A stretch of 64,000 nucleotides of DNA from Actinoplanes xinjiangensis (GCF_003148685.1 NZ_QGGR01000021.1:62001-126000), one strand, 5' to 3'. Positions 25,630 through 35,627 are shown, counted from the first letter of the stretch. A program made the numbers and translations. Notes: a model not told the origin generated them from the sequence alone.

Positions 25630-26060
25630 GAACTCCTGACTCTTCGAGTGGCAGATCAGGGCGCAGCCGAGATTGAGTAGGGTTTCGTGGATGTCGTCGC
25701 GGATTTCCCAGCGGATGCGTAGCCGCCGGAACCAGTGCAGCAACGCGAAGCTCTGCTCGACGACCCGGCGCGGCTTGCCGAGCCCCGAGCCGTGCTCAGT
25801 GCCGCGGCGGGCGATGACCGGGGTGATGCCGAGTTCGCGGACCGGGGCCCGGTACTTGTCGTGGTCGTAGCCGCGGTCGGGGTAGACCTTGGGTGCTCTG
25901 CTGCGGGGTCGTCCGTTTGCCGCGGATCGGCGGGATTGCTTGTAGCAGCGGGATGAGTTGGGTGACGTCGTTGCGGTTGCCGCCGGTCAGCAGCAGGGGA
26001 TGCTCGCGTGGGTGACCATCGGCGTTGCCGTCAGCCCACCAACGACTGAACCGCGAGCTC
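25630..26060 (-). mobile_element. IS5-family transposase remnant (frameshifted)
   Basis: On the minus strand one frame reads LLLTGGNRNDVTQLIPLLQ and IPPIRGKR. A second frame then continues with VYPDRGYDHDKYRAPVRELG, TEHGSGLGKPRRVVEQSFAL and RDDIHETLLNLGCALICHSK. Together these are the catalytic half of an IS5/IS427-type DDE transposase, broken by at least one frameshift and lacking its N-terminal part. Its last 76 bases (25630-25705) recur inverted at 27884-27959. Confidence 0.8.
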
Positions 26061-26165
26061 GCCGGTCCGCGCCGGGCGCGTGTCAGCACGTCAGTTTCGG
26101 TAGCCGCCCTTGATGGCGTGGCCGGCGGGTGCAGCAACGCGCGGTATACCAGCAAGGGGCATTCG

Positions 26166-26996
26166 TCAGCGAGTCCTGGTCCGTGCTCCGGCGCTCTCTC
26201 GTTCGGCGATGGCAGTTTGGATGCGACGCAGCGTGCGCAGAGCCTTCTTCGCCGCAGTGCGAACCTCACCGTCGAACACCGTCACGCCACGATCACCGGC
26301 CATCAGCCGCTCCAGCGTCGGCACCGCCCGGTCATCACCTGTCGATCCGAGTGCGACAGCAGCCCAGTACCGCTGATCCGGATCCGTGCTGTCGGACGCG
26401 GCCAGCAGCCGGGGTACCACCTCCGGCGTGAACAGTGCCAGCGTGCTGGCGAGATAGCCGATCCGGGGGAACCGCCGATGCTCGAACTCGTGCCAAAGGG
26501 CCTCCAGCGCCGCGTCGCCGCCGATGCGGGCCAGGGCGTCGGCGGTTCGCTGGCGAAGCCAGTCGGCCTGATCGCCGAGCAACGGTCGCAGCGAAGGTAC
26601 GGCCGAGGCGTCGCCGAGCCGGCCAAGCGCGGTCACGGTTTCGCCCCGAACGATCCACTGCGGGTGGTCGAGGAGCGTGATGAGCTGCGGCACGGCGGCC
26701 CGGATGTCCATTGCCGCGCAACCCATCGCGGCCCATGCCTGACAGTTGTATCGGGTGTCGGCGAGCGCGGCCAGCAACGGCTCCTGCAGTCCGGCGTCCG
26801 CGAAGACGGCCGCCTGGTTCATCGCCCGCGAATACAACGACCTGTGGAAATCTTGGTAGTCGCGGACGAGCGCGTGCAGCGCCGCGATGGCTGATTCATC
26901 ATCATGCGTCCTGGCCCGGTCGAGCAGGTGGTACACATGTGCTTCGCGGGTCTCGAGGTCTCCCGAGCGAAGGCCCTGCAGGTCAGCGGGATTCAC
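26166..26996 (-). CDS. HEAT-repeat protein
   Basis: 276 residues, all helical repeats. Four or five HEAT units are visible, for example AVPQLITLLDHPQWIVRGET, SAVPSLRPLLGDQADWLRQR and RAVPTLERLMAGDRGVTVFD. No catalytic motif. Such proteins are binding scaffolds. It is the only intact gene between the two inverted IS5 remnants, so it may have arrived with them. Confidence 0.8.
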   Translation of the reverse strand: MNPADLQGLRSGDLETREAHVYHLLDRARTHDDESAIAALHALVRDYQDFHRSLYSRAMNQAAVFADAGLQEPLLAALADTRYNCQAWAAMGCAAMDIRAAVPQLITLLDHPQWIVRGETVTALGRLGDASAVPSLRPLLGDQADWLRQRTADALARIGGDAALEALWHEFEHRRFPRIGYLASTLALFTPEVVPRLLAASDSTDPDQRYWAAVALGSTGDDRAVPTLERLMAGDRGVTVFDGEVRTAAKKALRTLRRIQTAIAERESAGARTRTR

Positions 26997-27404
26997 CGCC
27001 CGACCATACGCGCCACCCGTCCCGCGGCTGGACTCGGCCGCACGGTGGCACTGATTCAGCCGCGATGCGTGTACTTCAGATCGATCAGTGTTCTTGAGCA
27101 GCGGAGTTGCCGGGCGTGGTCCCCAGGTAGTTGAACGTCGAGGGCGGTGAGCTCGAAGTCGTGCAGACTCCAGGGTTGCACCCTCAGCTGTTCACTGATC
27201 GCCGTCCGCTGCCAGCAGAGCTCACAAAGGCCCGCAACTTGTCCAGGCCGTTGAGCTCCACGTGCCGCAGTTGGTGGTGACGACAGGAAGGAGTCGGCGT
27301 GGAGATGATCGAGCAGCTGGTTTCCCGGACGGACGCCGCGGCGGTGCTCGATCAGAGCTGCCTGCCGCCCGGGTGACGTGACGTTGGCAGACGACTTCCT
27401 CGAT
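26997..27404. other. Degenerate stretch without a clear gene
   Basis: About 400 bases between the HEAT-repeat gene and the PIN remnant. The minus-strand frame VQPWSLHDFELTALDVQLPG at about 27090-27240 has coding-like composition but no start or recognised family. Nothing else is supportable. Confidence 0.4.
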
Positions 27405-27630
27405 CGGCTGCGCGTGATCCGGACACCTTCCTGCCCCCGGTCAGCCTGTGGGAGATCACCATCCAATAGGCCACCGGCAAGCTGGCCGGACCGGCCGATC
27501 TCGCCGAGCGTGTGCGGACATGGGCTTCCGCGAGCTACCCGTGACACATGACCGGCTGCTCGGCATCGCGGTCCGCCGGTACGCGATGGACGGGCCGGTC
27601 ACCGTCGAGAACCGCTCGGCGGAGTCCTAG
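27405..27630 (+). pseudogene. PIN-domain (VapC-like) toxin remnant
   Basis: One frame reads DTFLPPVSLWEITIQ, a stop (TAG at 27467-27469), then ATGKLAGPADLAERVR. A neighbouring frame goes on with MGFRELPVTHDR. This order (PVSxWE, GKL, GFxELPVTxxH) is the middle of a VapC/PIN ribonuclease. The first Asp-containing strand and the end are missing. At least one stop and one frameshift kill it. No antitoxin is recognisable. Confidence 0.6.
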
Positions 27631-27883
27631 CGCCTCGCCCTACCGCAACACCGGCGGCCCGGCCGTCGTCGACGAGCGTCACCATGTTCAACGACGGCAC
27701 GGAATGGATCGTGCATCTCGCCGTGTTCGCGCCGTTCGTCGCCTGCTCCTCGTCGCCGGCAGCAGCCAGCGCGCTACCGCCGAGCAGTAGGCTCGCCGGC
27801 CGAGGGCGGGCCTTCTGCCTATCCGGCGGTGACGATGGTGAGGCTCTCGCTGGGTCTGAGCCGGTAGTCCCGTCCGTACGGCT

Positions 27884-27965
27884 AATCCGCGACGACATCC
27901 ACGAAGCCCTCCTCAAACTCGGCTGCGCCCTGATCTGCCACTCGAAGAGTCAGGAGTTCTTAGCC
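27884..27965 (+). mobile_element. IS5-family transposase 3' fragment
   Basis: Encodes RDDIHEALLKLGCALICHSK followed by SQEF. At 27884-27959 it is nearly identical to the complement of 25630-25705. It is the tail of a second copy, in opposite orientation. The stretch 27631-27883 before it holds nothing I recognise. Confidence 0.75.
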
Positions 27966-27996
27966 CGGTCGGCCCGTCACCGGAGAACCCGCCCAC

Positions 27997-29496
27997 CTAG
28001 GACCAGCCGATCCCGGTGAGGACGCGGCGGGCCTCGACGTGGTCGTTCCAGGCGATGCGCCCGTCCGGAAGGTCCTGGTAGTTCTCGTGTCCCTTGCCGG
28101 CCAGCAGCACGGTGTCACCCGGCTGCGCTTCCGCGAGGAGTTTGCTGAGCGCGTCCCGGCGGTCAAGGCACACCTGAACGTCGACGGCGGCATCCCGGTT
28201 CTCGTGGATGCCGGCGACGAGCTCGGCGGCGATGGCGGCCGGGTCCTCGCACCCGGGGTTGTCGCTGGTGACGACGATGACGTCGGCGAACTCGGCCGCG
28301 ACGGAGCCGAGCGGTCGCCGGTTGCCGGCGTCGCGGCCGCCGGCGTGCCCGAAGAGCAGGAGCAGCCGGCCCCGGGTCTGGGCCCGCAGCGTACGCAGCG
28401 TCGTGCCGAGTGCCCGCGGTGTGTGCGCGAAGTCGACGAACACGTCGAACGGCTGGCCGCCCTCGACCTTCTGCAGGCGGCCGGTGACCGTGGTCTGTTC
28501 GGCGGCACGCGCGACGGCGTCGAGGGGGGCGCCCAGGGCGAGGACGGTGGTGGCGGCGGCCAGCCAGTTCGACACGTTCATCGTGCCGGGCATCGCCGAC
28601 CGGATCGCCCGGGTGCCCCAGGGGGTGACCAGGGTGAACGTGCTGTGGTCGCCGTTGAGCCGGATGTCGCGGGCGGTGACGTCGGCGGGGGCGTGCACGG
28701 CGTACCGGAGGATCCGTTCCGGGCCGTGCCGGGCGATCAGGTCCGAGGCCGGGTCGTCGGCGTTGACGACCCCGAAGGCGCCCGGGCCCGTCGCGGCGGT
28801 CATGGCGAACAGGCGGGCCTTCGCCGCCGCGTACTCCTCCATGGTGCGGTGCAGGTCGAGGTGCTCGGGACTGAGGTTGGTGAAGACGGCGGCGGTGAAC
28901 GGAACGCCGCGCACCCGGTCCAGGTGCAGGGCGTGGGAACTCACCTCGATGACGGCGTCGGCGCAGCGGGCGCCGACCATCCCGGCCAGCATGCGTTGCA
29001 GGTCGCCGGACTCCGGGGTGGTGAAGCCGAAGTGGGCCGGCGGCCGTCCCGCGCCGGTGGTCATCCCGAGCGTGCTGAGCCTCCCGGTACGCCGGCCCGC
29101 CTGCTCCAGCGCGGCGTGGATGAGGTGGGTGGTCGTGGTCTTGCCGTCGGTCCCGGTCACGCCGACCATGCGCATGGCCCGGCCGGGATGGCCGTACAGC
29201 GAGGCGGCCAGGTCGGCGAGAGCGGCCCGGGCCGACGGGACCCGCACCACCGCGACGTCGTGCGCGACGTCGACCGGGCCCTCGGCCACGATGCCGGCGG
29301 CGCCCCGGGCCAGGGCCTGATCGATGAAGGTACGGGCGTCGTGCCGGGCGCCCGGGACGGCCACGAACAGGTCACCGGGCCTCACCCGGCGCGAGTCGTG
29401 CGTGATACCGAGAATCGACCGATTCGCATCGCCCTGCGTCAGTACGGCATCAGGCACGTCCGCGAGTATGCGATCGAGAGGTGAGTTCGTCGTCAT
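27997..29496 (-). CDS. MurE-like UDP-MurNAc-tripeptide ligase, atypical DNPG motif
   Basis: 499 residues from the ATG at 29496. All three Mur domains are present: THDSRRVRPGDLFVAVPG (domain 1), the P-loop GVTGTDGKTTTTHL near 112-125, EVSSHALHLDRV, the carbamylated-lysine region EEYAAAKARLF (K226) and HAGGRDAGNRRPLG. GKGHENYQ near 467 is MurE-specific. The amino-acid selecting motif, DNPR in meso-DAP enzymes and DNPA in many Lys enzymes, is here SDNPG (411-415). No other mur genes are adjacent; a FemAB-like gene lies upstream on the same strand. It is therefore more likely a paralogue with altered specificity than the housekeeping enzyme. Confidence 0.85.
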   Translation of the reverse strand: MTTNSPLDRILADVPDAVLTQGDANRSILGITHDSRRVRPGDLFVAVPGARHDARTFIDQALARGAAGIVAEGPVDVAHDVAVVRVPSARAALADLAASLYGHPGRAMRMVGVTGTDGKTTTTHLIHAALEQAGRRTGRLSTLGMTTGAGRPPAHFGFTTPESGDLQRMLAGMVGARCADAVIEVSSHALHLDRVRGVPFTAAVFTNLSPEHLDLHRTMEEYAAAKARLFAMTAATGPGAFGVVNADDPASDLIARHGPERILRYAVHAPADVTARDIRLNGDHSTFTLVTPWGTRAIRSAMPGTMNVSNWLAAATTVLALGAPLDAVARAAEQTTVTGRLQKVEGGQPFDVFVDFAHTPRALGTTLRTLRAQTRGRLLLLFGHAGGRDAGNRRPLGSVAAEFADVIVVTSDNPGCEDPAAIAAELVAGIHENRDAAVDVQVCLDRRDALSKLLAEAQPGDTVLLAGKGHENYQDLPDGRIAWNDHVEARRVLTGIGWS

Positions 29497-29640
29497 GCCA
29501 TCCAAGACGCCGCCGCGGACTCGGGCGTGCACCCTTTTCTGAAATTTCAAGAGAATCGCACAAGCGGCACTTCCTCACCCTTTCCTGGAATTCCGGCAAC
29601 CATATTCGCTCGTATTCTTTGACGATTCTTCACAACAATC

Positions 29641-30570
29641 TCACAGCCGGAATTCCCATGTGCCCAGGTATTTCCGGTAACGGCCTCCGAAGGACTGTTT
29701 GAACTGGGTGAAACCGGCCCACGGGTGATCGGGGTCGCCGGCCGGGGCGGCACCGACGAAGTCGAACAGGTCCTGACCGCCGTCACGGGCGTCGAGGATC
29801 ATCGTGGCCAGCAGAACCGCCCCGGGGTGCAGCCTGCGGGCGGCGGCGAGGGTGCCGCTGTGTGCGTAGTAGCGGGTGGTCGGGCTGTCGTACACCAGGG
29901 CCGCACCGACCGGGTCGCCCTCGTGGCGCACGACGTAGAGGGTGGCGGCGTCGCGGGACAGCAGAGTGGCCGCCTGCCTGCGGTAGTAGTCGTCGGCGTG
30001 CTGACGGATGCCGGTGTTGTCGGCCACGTCATGCAGCATCCCGAGCAGGATCTCCACGTCCCCGGGATCACGGCCGGCGGTGACCGTGAGGTTCTTCTTG
30101 TGGGCGTTGCGGAAACGGTTGCGGTTGTTCGCCGAGAACTCGCCGATCAGCTGCTCCCGGGTCCGGCCCGCCAGGTCCCGCACCCAGGTCAGGTCCGGTT
30201 GCATGCTCCGTCGTGCCGGTTCGTAACCGTGCCCCGCCAGCACCTCCCGCTCGACCGGCACCCACGGTTCGGCCCGGATGAAACCCGCGCCGACCTCGCG
30301 CCCCAGGTCGCGCAGCGCCTCTGTGGCGGCGGCCAGGCCCGCCCGGTCATCGGCGACCGGCCCGTACGGACAGTAGAGCCGGCAGGCGTCACCGGCCCGC
30401 TCCACGACGGTCATGCACTGCCAGTCGCCCCCCTCACCGAAACGCACCTCCCGCCCGTTCGCGCGCTGGAAGGCCGCCCAGTGCGAGCTTTGCAGGAAGT
30501 GTCCGTCCCGCTTGAAAACCCGTTCGTCCCACAGGACCTCGTCGATCCGCTGGTGCCAGATGGTCGTCAT
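29641..30570 (-). CDS. FemAB/FemX-like peptidoglycan-bridge aminoacyltransferase
   Basis: 309 residues from the ATG at 30570. Double-GNAT FemAB features: FLQSSHWAAFQRANGREVRF at the start, LYCPYGPVADD, FSANNRNRFRNAHKKNL, the acceptor region HEGDPVGAALVYDSPTTRYY, and the end WAGFTQFKQSFGGRYRKYLG. This is typical of enzymes that add residues from aminoacyl-tRNA to lipid II stem peptides. It lies upstream of the MurE-like gene with a 144-base gap on the same strand. Together they may modify stem peptides. Confidence 0.85.
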   Translation of the reverse strand: MTTIWHQRIDEVLWDERVFKRDGHFLQSSHWAAFQRANGREVRFGEGGDWQCMTVVERAGDACRLYCPYGPVADDRAGLAAATEALRDLGREVGAGFIRAEPWVPVEREVLAGHGYEPARRSMQPDLTWVRDLAGRTREQLIGEFSANNRNRFRNAHKKNLTVTAGRDPGDVEILLGMLHDVADNTGIRQHADDYYRRQAATLLSRDAATLYVVRHEGDPVGAALVYDSPTTRYYAHSGTLAAARRLHPGAVLLATMILDARDGGQDLFDFVGAAPAGDPDHPWAGFTQFKQSFGGRYRKYLGTWEFRL

Positions 30571-30764
30571 TGCCGCCCGTTCTCTCGTTTCCGGCGTTCC
30601 TGCATGAAGACGCGGACGGAGCAGATTCGGTGCAGTCGGATGACCGATGACATTGCCGGGCCAAGTAGCAACAGGGGAAGGGACCGGAAGACCCGGGAAA
30701 CGCATACCACAATGTTCGAAAGAGGTGCGGAAACAGCCGGTTCCACGCCTTTCCTGTTCGTACC

Positions 30765-30799
30765 GGCCGTGGGCGGCAGCGCGGCTACCGCCCACGGCC
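30765..30799 (-). terminator. Hairpin after the rhamnosidase gene
   Basis: GGCCGTGGGCGG and CCGCCCACGGCC form a perfect 12-base stem with an 11-base loop, 15 bases beyond the rhamnosidase stop. It lacks a T tract. Confidence 0.6.
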
Positions 30800-30813
30800 T
30801 GCCGATGGACGGC

Positions 30814-33800
30814 TCAGCCGGCAGTCACCGGCAGTGTCCACACGTCAGCGATCGACGGATCGTAGTTGCGGCCCTCGGCGTCCTCCTGGAACCGGACCCG
30901 TACCGTGCCGTCCGTCGTCAGGTCGGCCCGGTCCACCAGGACCTGGTAGCTGACGGTGCCCTCCCCAGCCGAGGTGCGCTGATGGGCACGGGAGTGGACG
31001 AGCACCCCGTCGACCAGGATGTCGTAGTCCTTGATCTGCGCCTGGTTGTAGGTCTCGACGGCGCGCAGCACGAACGGGCGGTCCGGCGTGACCGCGAGAT
31101 CGAACTCGAAGTAGCCGCCCGCCACCCCCTGCTGGGTGTACCGCCGCGTCCGGCCGGCCTCCGTGTTGATGCCCGACGCGGCCGAAGCCGTCAGGTGGTG
31201 CGCCTGTTCCGACGCGCCGTCCCCCAGGTCGGCGTGGTCGACGGCGCCGGAGGGCGGCACCTCGAGGACGACCCGTACGCCGGTGGTGGCCTGCTCCGCC
31301 GCGCCGGCGCCGGTGGCGGCCGTCAGCGTGGCGGTGCCCTCGGTCACGGTCGACGGTGCGGTCACCGGCAGGGCCACCGTGTGTTCCCGGCCGGCGGCCA
31401 GGTCGTAGCGCTGTCCCGGCCCGATGGACCAGCCGGCCGGCCCGGTGACGGTCACGGTGCCCTGGGCGCGGATCGTCGAGCGGTTGCGCAGAGCCACGCT
31501 GACGCTCGTCGTGCCGCCCGGGGCCACCGTGTCCGGGCCGGCGGTGACGGAGGAGATCTCGACCGCCGGTGCCACCGTGATCGCGGCCCCGATCGGCAGG
31601 GTGGCGATGCCGGTGTGGCGCCGGTAGCCGACGGTGCCGGTCAGGTCGGCCGTACCGGGCCGCTGATCCGCGCCGACGCGTACGTCGAAGAGCGCGGTCA
31701 CCGTGCCGCCGGGCCGCACCGAGGTCGCCGGAGCCGGCCCCACCGGTGTCGAGGTCCAGCCCGCCGGAGCCGGCAGGCCGATCCGGACGCCGGTCAGTGC
31801 GGTGCCGCCCCTGTTCTCCAGGGTCGCCTCGACCCGGACGACGTCGCCGGGAACCGGGTCCCCGGCCGGGATCTTCAGCGCGGCGACCGCGCCCACCAGT
31901 GCGGCCGAGACCCGCGACAGGCGCGTGCGTACGCCGGTCAGGACGGCCCGCAGTTCGGCGGCGACCTGCTCGGTGAGGCGTTCGCGGGCCAGTTCGGTGC
32001 CGATCCACCGATCGAGGTCGGCGGCCGCGGCCAGCGCGAGGTGCACGGTCGTGGCGGTGGTGGCCGGGGACACCGTGCGGTAGCCGCGGTCCGCGGCCCC
32101 GGTCGTGGACACCAGTGCCCGGGCGAGCACCGTGGCCACCGGCCACGAGCAGCGGTTCTGATCCCCGCTGCCGGCCGGTCGCCGGTCTGCGGCGGCCCGG
32201 TCGTCGATCAGGCCGGCCAGGTCCACGGCCGCTGTCCGGGCCTCGCCGAGATCACCGCGGACGGCGTCGACGGCGAACCGGTAGCTGCCGGCGCCCACCG
32301 TGAACACCGCGTTCGGCCCGGCCATCTTGACGAACCGGACTCCGTCGGCGCCGGCGGCGGGCCTGCCGCCCTCGGTCACCGACCATCGGCTGGCCGCCGG
32401 GATCTCCACCGTGGCGGTGGTGTTGCCGGGCACGGTGACGTCGAGCGACATCTGCCCGGCCGCGTCCAGTCTCCAGTCGCTCACGAACCGGCCGTACCGG
32501 GAGCGGTACGTGGCCCGGGCCGAGGTGATGCCGCCGCCCGGCTGCGGCGCGATGGTGACGTGCCGGTATCCGGGTGCCGCGTCGTCCGGCCGGATCCCGC
32601 CGATGGTGCGGTACATCCAGTCGCCGACCGCGCCGTACGCGTAATGGTTGAAGGAGTTCATGCCGACGTCGCCGAAGCTGCCGTCGGGTTTGATCGAGTC
32701 CCAGCGTTCCCAGATCGTGGTGGCGCCGCGCGCGATCTCGTAGCCCCAGGAGGGGTAGTCCCGGTTCAGCAGCAGCCGGTAGGCGATGTCCAGGTTGCCG
32801 GTGTCGGTGAGCGCCGGCAGCAGGTCGGGGGTGCCGAGGAAGCCGGTGGAGAGGTGGTGGCCGCGCGACGCGACCCGCTCCCCCAGCCGCCTGCCCGCGG
32901 CCGCGCGCCGGTCGGCCGGCACCAGGTTCATGCTCAGGGCCAGGACGTACGCGGTCTGGCTGTCGCCCTGGATCCGTCCGTCGGCGGCGATGTAGTTCTC
33001 GGCGAACGCTCCGGCGACGGCGGTGGCGCGATCGCCGTACCTCTCGGCGTCGGCGGTGCGGCCCAGGGCCGCGGCCATCTCGGCGAAGAGCCTGGTGCTG
33101 TACGCGGAGTAGGCCGTCCCGACCACGCCGGCGGGAGTCGGGTCGTCCAGGTTCAGCCAGTCGAGGTACGGGCCGGCGTCCGGCCGCAGCAGTCCCCTGC
33201 TGGTGGCCTGCACGTAGTCGACGTAGCGGCGCATCGAGTCGTAGTGGTCGGCCAGCTCCTTCGTGTCGCCGTACCGCTTCCACAGCGTGTACGGCACGGT
33301 GATCCCGGCGTCCGCCCAGCCGGAGGCCCCGTCACCGCAGCAGCTCCGCGGTGCCACGTCGGGATAGGCGCCGTTGGCGGACTGGGCGTCGCGCAGGTCG
33401 GCCAGCCACTTGGTGAGGAAGCTCAGCGAATCCATGTTGAACGTCGCGGTCTCGGCGAACACGTTGATGTCACCGGTCCACCCGAGCCGCTCGTCGCGGG
33501 CCGGGGTGTCGGTCGGCACCGACAGGAAGTTGCCGCGCTGGCCCCACACGATGTTGCTCTGCAACTGGTTGACCATCGGGTCGGAGGTGGTCAGCTCCCC
33601 GGTGACGGGCGCCGCCGTGCCGATGACCCGGCCGGTCACCGCCGACAGCGCGGGCGTCCCGGGGTATCCGGTCAACTCCACGTACCGGAAGCCGTGGAAG
33701 GTGAACCGCGGCTCGTACACCTCGGTGCCCGTGCCGGCCAGGGTGTAGTGGTCGGTGGCCTGGGCCGTACGCAGGTTGGCGGTGTAGACCGTGCCGTCGG

Positions 33801-35529
33801 GGTTGAGGACCTCGGCGTGCCGGATCCGCACGGTCCGCCCGGCGTCGCCGGTGACCGTGAGCCGGGTGGAGCCGACCATGTTCTGGCCGAGGTCGAAGAC
33901 CCACACGCCGGGCTTGACCTGGGTGACGGTCTTCGCGGCGAGCTCCCCGGTCACCTTGACCGGCGGGTCGACCTGGGCGACCAGGCGTTGCGTCGGGTCG
34001 TCGGCGCCGGTGGCGCGCACGGTGGCCGGGGACCAGGCGGTGTCGTCGAAGGCGGACCGGCGCCAGCCCGGCGGGTCGAGCCGCGCGTCGTACGTCTCGC
34101 CGTGGATGTTGTCGCCCCGCAGCACCGGGCCGTCGGCGGACCGCCAGGTTCCGTCGCTGCCGATGATCTGCGAGGTGCCGTCGGTGTAGTCGATGCGCAG
34201 CTGCGCGAGCAGTTCCGGCCGCTCGCCGTAGAGCTTGTCGCCGAGCCAGGCGATGGAGCCGGAGTACCAGCCGTCACCGAGCATCGCCCCGATGGTGTTG
34301 TCACCCACGACGAGCTGTCCGGTGACGTCGAAGGTCTGGTACTGGATCCGCTTGGCGTAGTCGGTCCAGCCCGGGGCGAGCTGGCGGTCGCCGACCCGGG
34401 AGCCGTTGAGCGACAGCTCGTAGACACCGAGGGCGGTCGCGTAGATCCGCGCCCGGCTGATCGTACGGTCGACGGTGAACTCGCGGCGCAGCAGCGGCTT
34501 TCCCGCCGGGTCGGCCAGCAGGGTCTCCGTCGAGCCGGAGACGGCCAGTCCCTGCGGCGTCGGCGTGCCGGCGGTGAACGGGTTGGCCCCGCCGGTCAGA
34601 TCGGCGTCGACCTCGGTCCGGCCGCCGACGGTGAGCTTCACCGAGTGGACGACCGCCGACTCGGCGTTCGCGGTGCGCAGCCCGATGGTCCCGCTCGGCC
34701 GCCGGCTGTCCACGGTGGTGTCGACCAGGGTGCCGTCGACGAAGGTCCGGACGGTGCTGCCGGAGGCCTCGATCCGCAGGTCGTGCGGTTTGCCGAAGTC
34801 CGCCGGGGCGACGACGTGGGCGATCGGCACCTCCTTCAGCAGCTGCCAGGCGCCACCGGCGCGGACGTGCGGGCGCAGCACCGGAGCGTTGCCGAAGTCG
34901 GCCAGCTGCCACATGTACGCGTCGTTGACACCCCGGGCCCGGAAGAAGACGCCCGCCGCGTCGCGGGTCACCGTCAGCCGTACGTCGACCGTGTAGTCCG
35001 CCCAGGAGGTGCTCGGGCGCTCCCGGCCGATCCACTGCGCCTGCCAGTCGGCGGCTGCCAGCAGACCGGTCTCCCACCACGACGGTGCGCTCCAGGCCGA
35101 CACCCGGCCGGCGGCGTCCCAGACGCGTACCTGCCAGTGGTAGCGGGTGGCCGAGGTGAGCGCCGGGCCGCCGTACGGGACCTGGGTCGAGTCGGCTCCG
35201 GCCGTTCGTCCGCTGTCCCAGACGTCGGCCCGGCCCGTCGTCAGCCGGGCCGCCGTGGTGGCCACCCGGACCTGGTAGGCGGACTGCGTGACACCGCGCT
35301 GCGAGGAGCCGACCAGCCACCCGAGCCGTGGCGCCGGTGTGTCGATGCCGAGTGCGTCGGTGACGCCCTCGACGGTGAGGCCGGTGGCGGTCGGCGCCGG
35401 ACCGGCGGCGACGGCCGGGCCCGGCGCGGCGATGACCGTGGTGAGGGTGCCCGCGACGCAGATCGCGATCGCGAGCAGATACCGGCCCGCCCGGCGGGCG
35501 GAGTGGTGGAGTCTCGTTCGTCGGTTCAT
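30814..35529 (-). CDS. Secreted alpha-L-rhamnosidase (GH78) with C-terminal accessory domains
   Basis: 1571 residues from the ATG at 35529 (GGAAGGG upstream). Signal peptide near residues 15-45 (YLLAIAICVAGTLTTVIAAP). An N-terminal Ig-like domain (SAYQVRVATTAARL to YHWQVRVWDAAGR) and a concanavalin-like insert at about 170-310 precede the (alpha/alpha)6 catalytic domain. That domain has the GH78 signature DERLGWTGDINVF near 676-688 with its acidic residues. About 1200-1430 are two NEW3-like beta domains (NRGGTALTGVRIGLPAPAGW; ALRNRSTIRAQGTVTVTGPA). The last 140 residues form a carbohydrate-binding-like domain. It removes rhamnose from plant or bacterial glycans. A perfect LacI-type palindrome lies in its promoter. 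Confidence 0.92.
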   Translation of the reverse strand: MNRRTRLHHSARRAGRYLLAIAICVAGTLTTVIAAPGPAVAAGPAPTATGLTVEGVTDALGIDTPAPRLGWLVGSSQRGVTQSAYQVRVATTAARLTTGRADVWDSGRTAGADSTQVPYGGPALTSATRYHWQVRVWDAAGRVSAWSAPSWWETGLLAAADWQAQWIGRERPSTSWADYTVDVRLTVTRDAAGVFFRARGVNDAYMWQLADFGNAPVLRPHVRAGGAWQLLKEVPIAHVVAPADFGKPHDLRIEASGSTVRTFVDGTLVDTTVDSRRPSGTIGLRTANAESAVVHSVKLTVGGRTEVDADLTGGANPFTAGTPTPQGLAVSGSTETLLADPAGKPLLRREFTVDRTISRARIYATALGVYELSLNGSRVGDRQLAPGWTDYAKRIQYQTFDVTGQLVVGDNTIGAMLGDGWYSGSIAWLGDKLYGERPELLAQLRIDYTDGTSQIIGSDGTWRSADGPVLRGDNIHGETYDARLDPPGWRRSAFDDTAWSPATVRATGADDPTQRLVAQVDPPVKVTGELAAKTVTQVKPGVWVFDLGQNMVGSTRLTVTGDAGRTVRIRHAEVLNPDGTVYTANLRTAQATDHYTLAGTGTEVYEPRFTFHGFRYVELTGYPGTPALSAVTGRVIGTAAPVTGELTTSDPMVNQLQSNIVWGQRGNFLSVPTDTPARDERLGWTGDINVFAETATFNMDSLSFLTKWLADLRDAQSANGAYPDVAPRSCCGDGASGWADAGITVPYTLWKRYGDTKELADHYDSMRRYVDYVQATSRGLLRPDAGPYLDWLNLDDPTPAGVVGTAYSAYSTRLFAEMAAALGRTADAERYGDRATAVAGAFAENYIAADGRIQGDSQTAYVLALSMNLVPADRRAAAGRRLGERVASRGHHLSTGFLGTPDLLPALTDTGNLDIAYRLLLNRDYPSWGYEIARGATTIWERWDSIKPDGSFGDVGMNSFNHYAYGAVGDWMYRTIGGIRPDDAAPGYRHVTIAPQPGGGITSARATYRSRYGRFVSDWRLDAAGQMSLDVTVPGNTTATVEIPAASRWSVTEGGRPAAGADGVRFVKMAGPNAVFTVGAGSYRFAVDAVRGDLGEARTAAVDLAGLIDDRAAADRRPAGSGDQNRCSWPVATVLARALVSTTGAADRGYRTVSPATTATTVHLALAAAADLDRWIGTELARERLTEQVAAELRAVLTGVRTRLSRVSAALVGAVAALKIPAGDPVPGDVVRVEATLENRGGTALTGVRIGLPAPAGWTSTPVGPAPATSVRPGGTVTALFDVRVGADQRPGTADLTGTVGYRRHTGIATLPIGAAITVAPAVEISSVTAGPDTVAPGGTTSVSVALRNRSTIRAQGTVTVTGPAGWSIGPGQRYDLAAGREHTVALPVTAPSTVTEGTATLTAATGAGAAEQATTGVRVVLEVPPSGAVDHADLGDGASEQAHHLTASAASGINTEAGRTRRYTQQGVAGGYFEFDLAVTPDRPFVLRAVETYNQAQIKDYDILVDGVLVHSRAHQRTSAGEGTVSYQVLVDRADLTTDGTVRVRFQEDAEGRNYDPSIADVWTLPVTAG

Positions 35530-35627
35530 GTGCACCCTTCCGATCAGGTCTTCATGGCACAGCGGCCACGGATCGGGCATGCCGAAGCGCGGCACGGGTG
35601 GGCGTGCCGGGCTGGTGGTGAGAAGTA

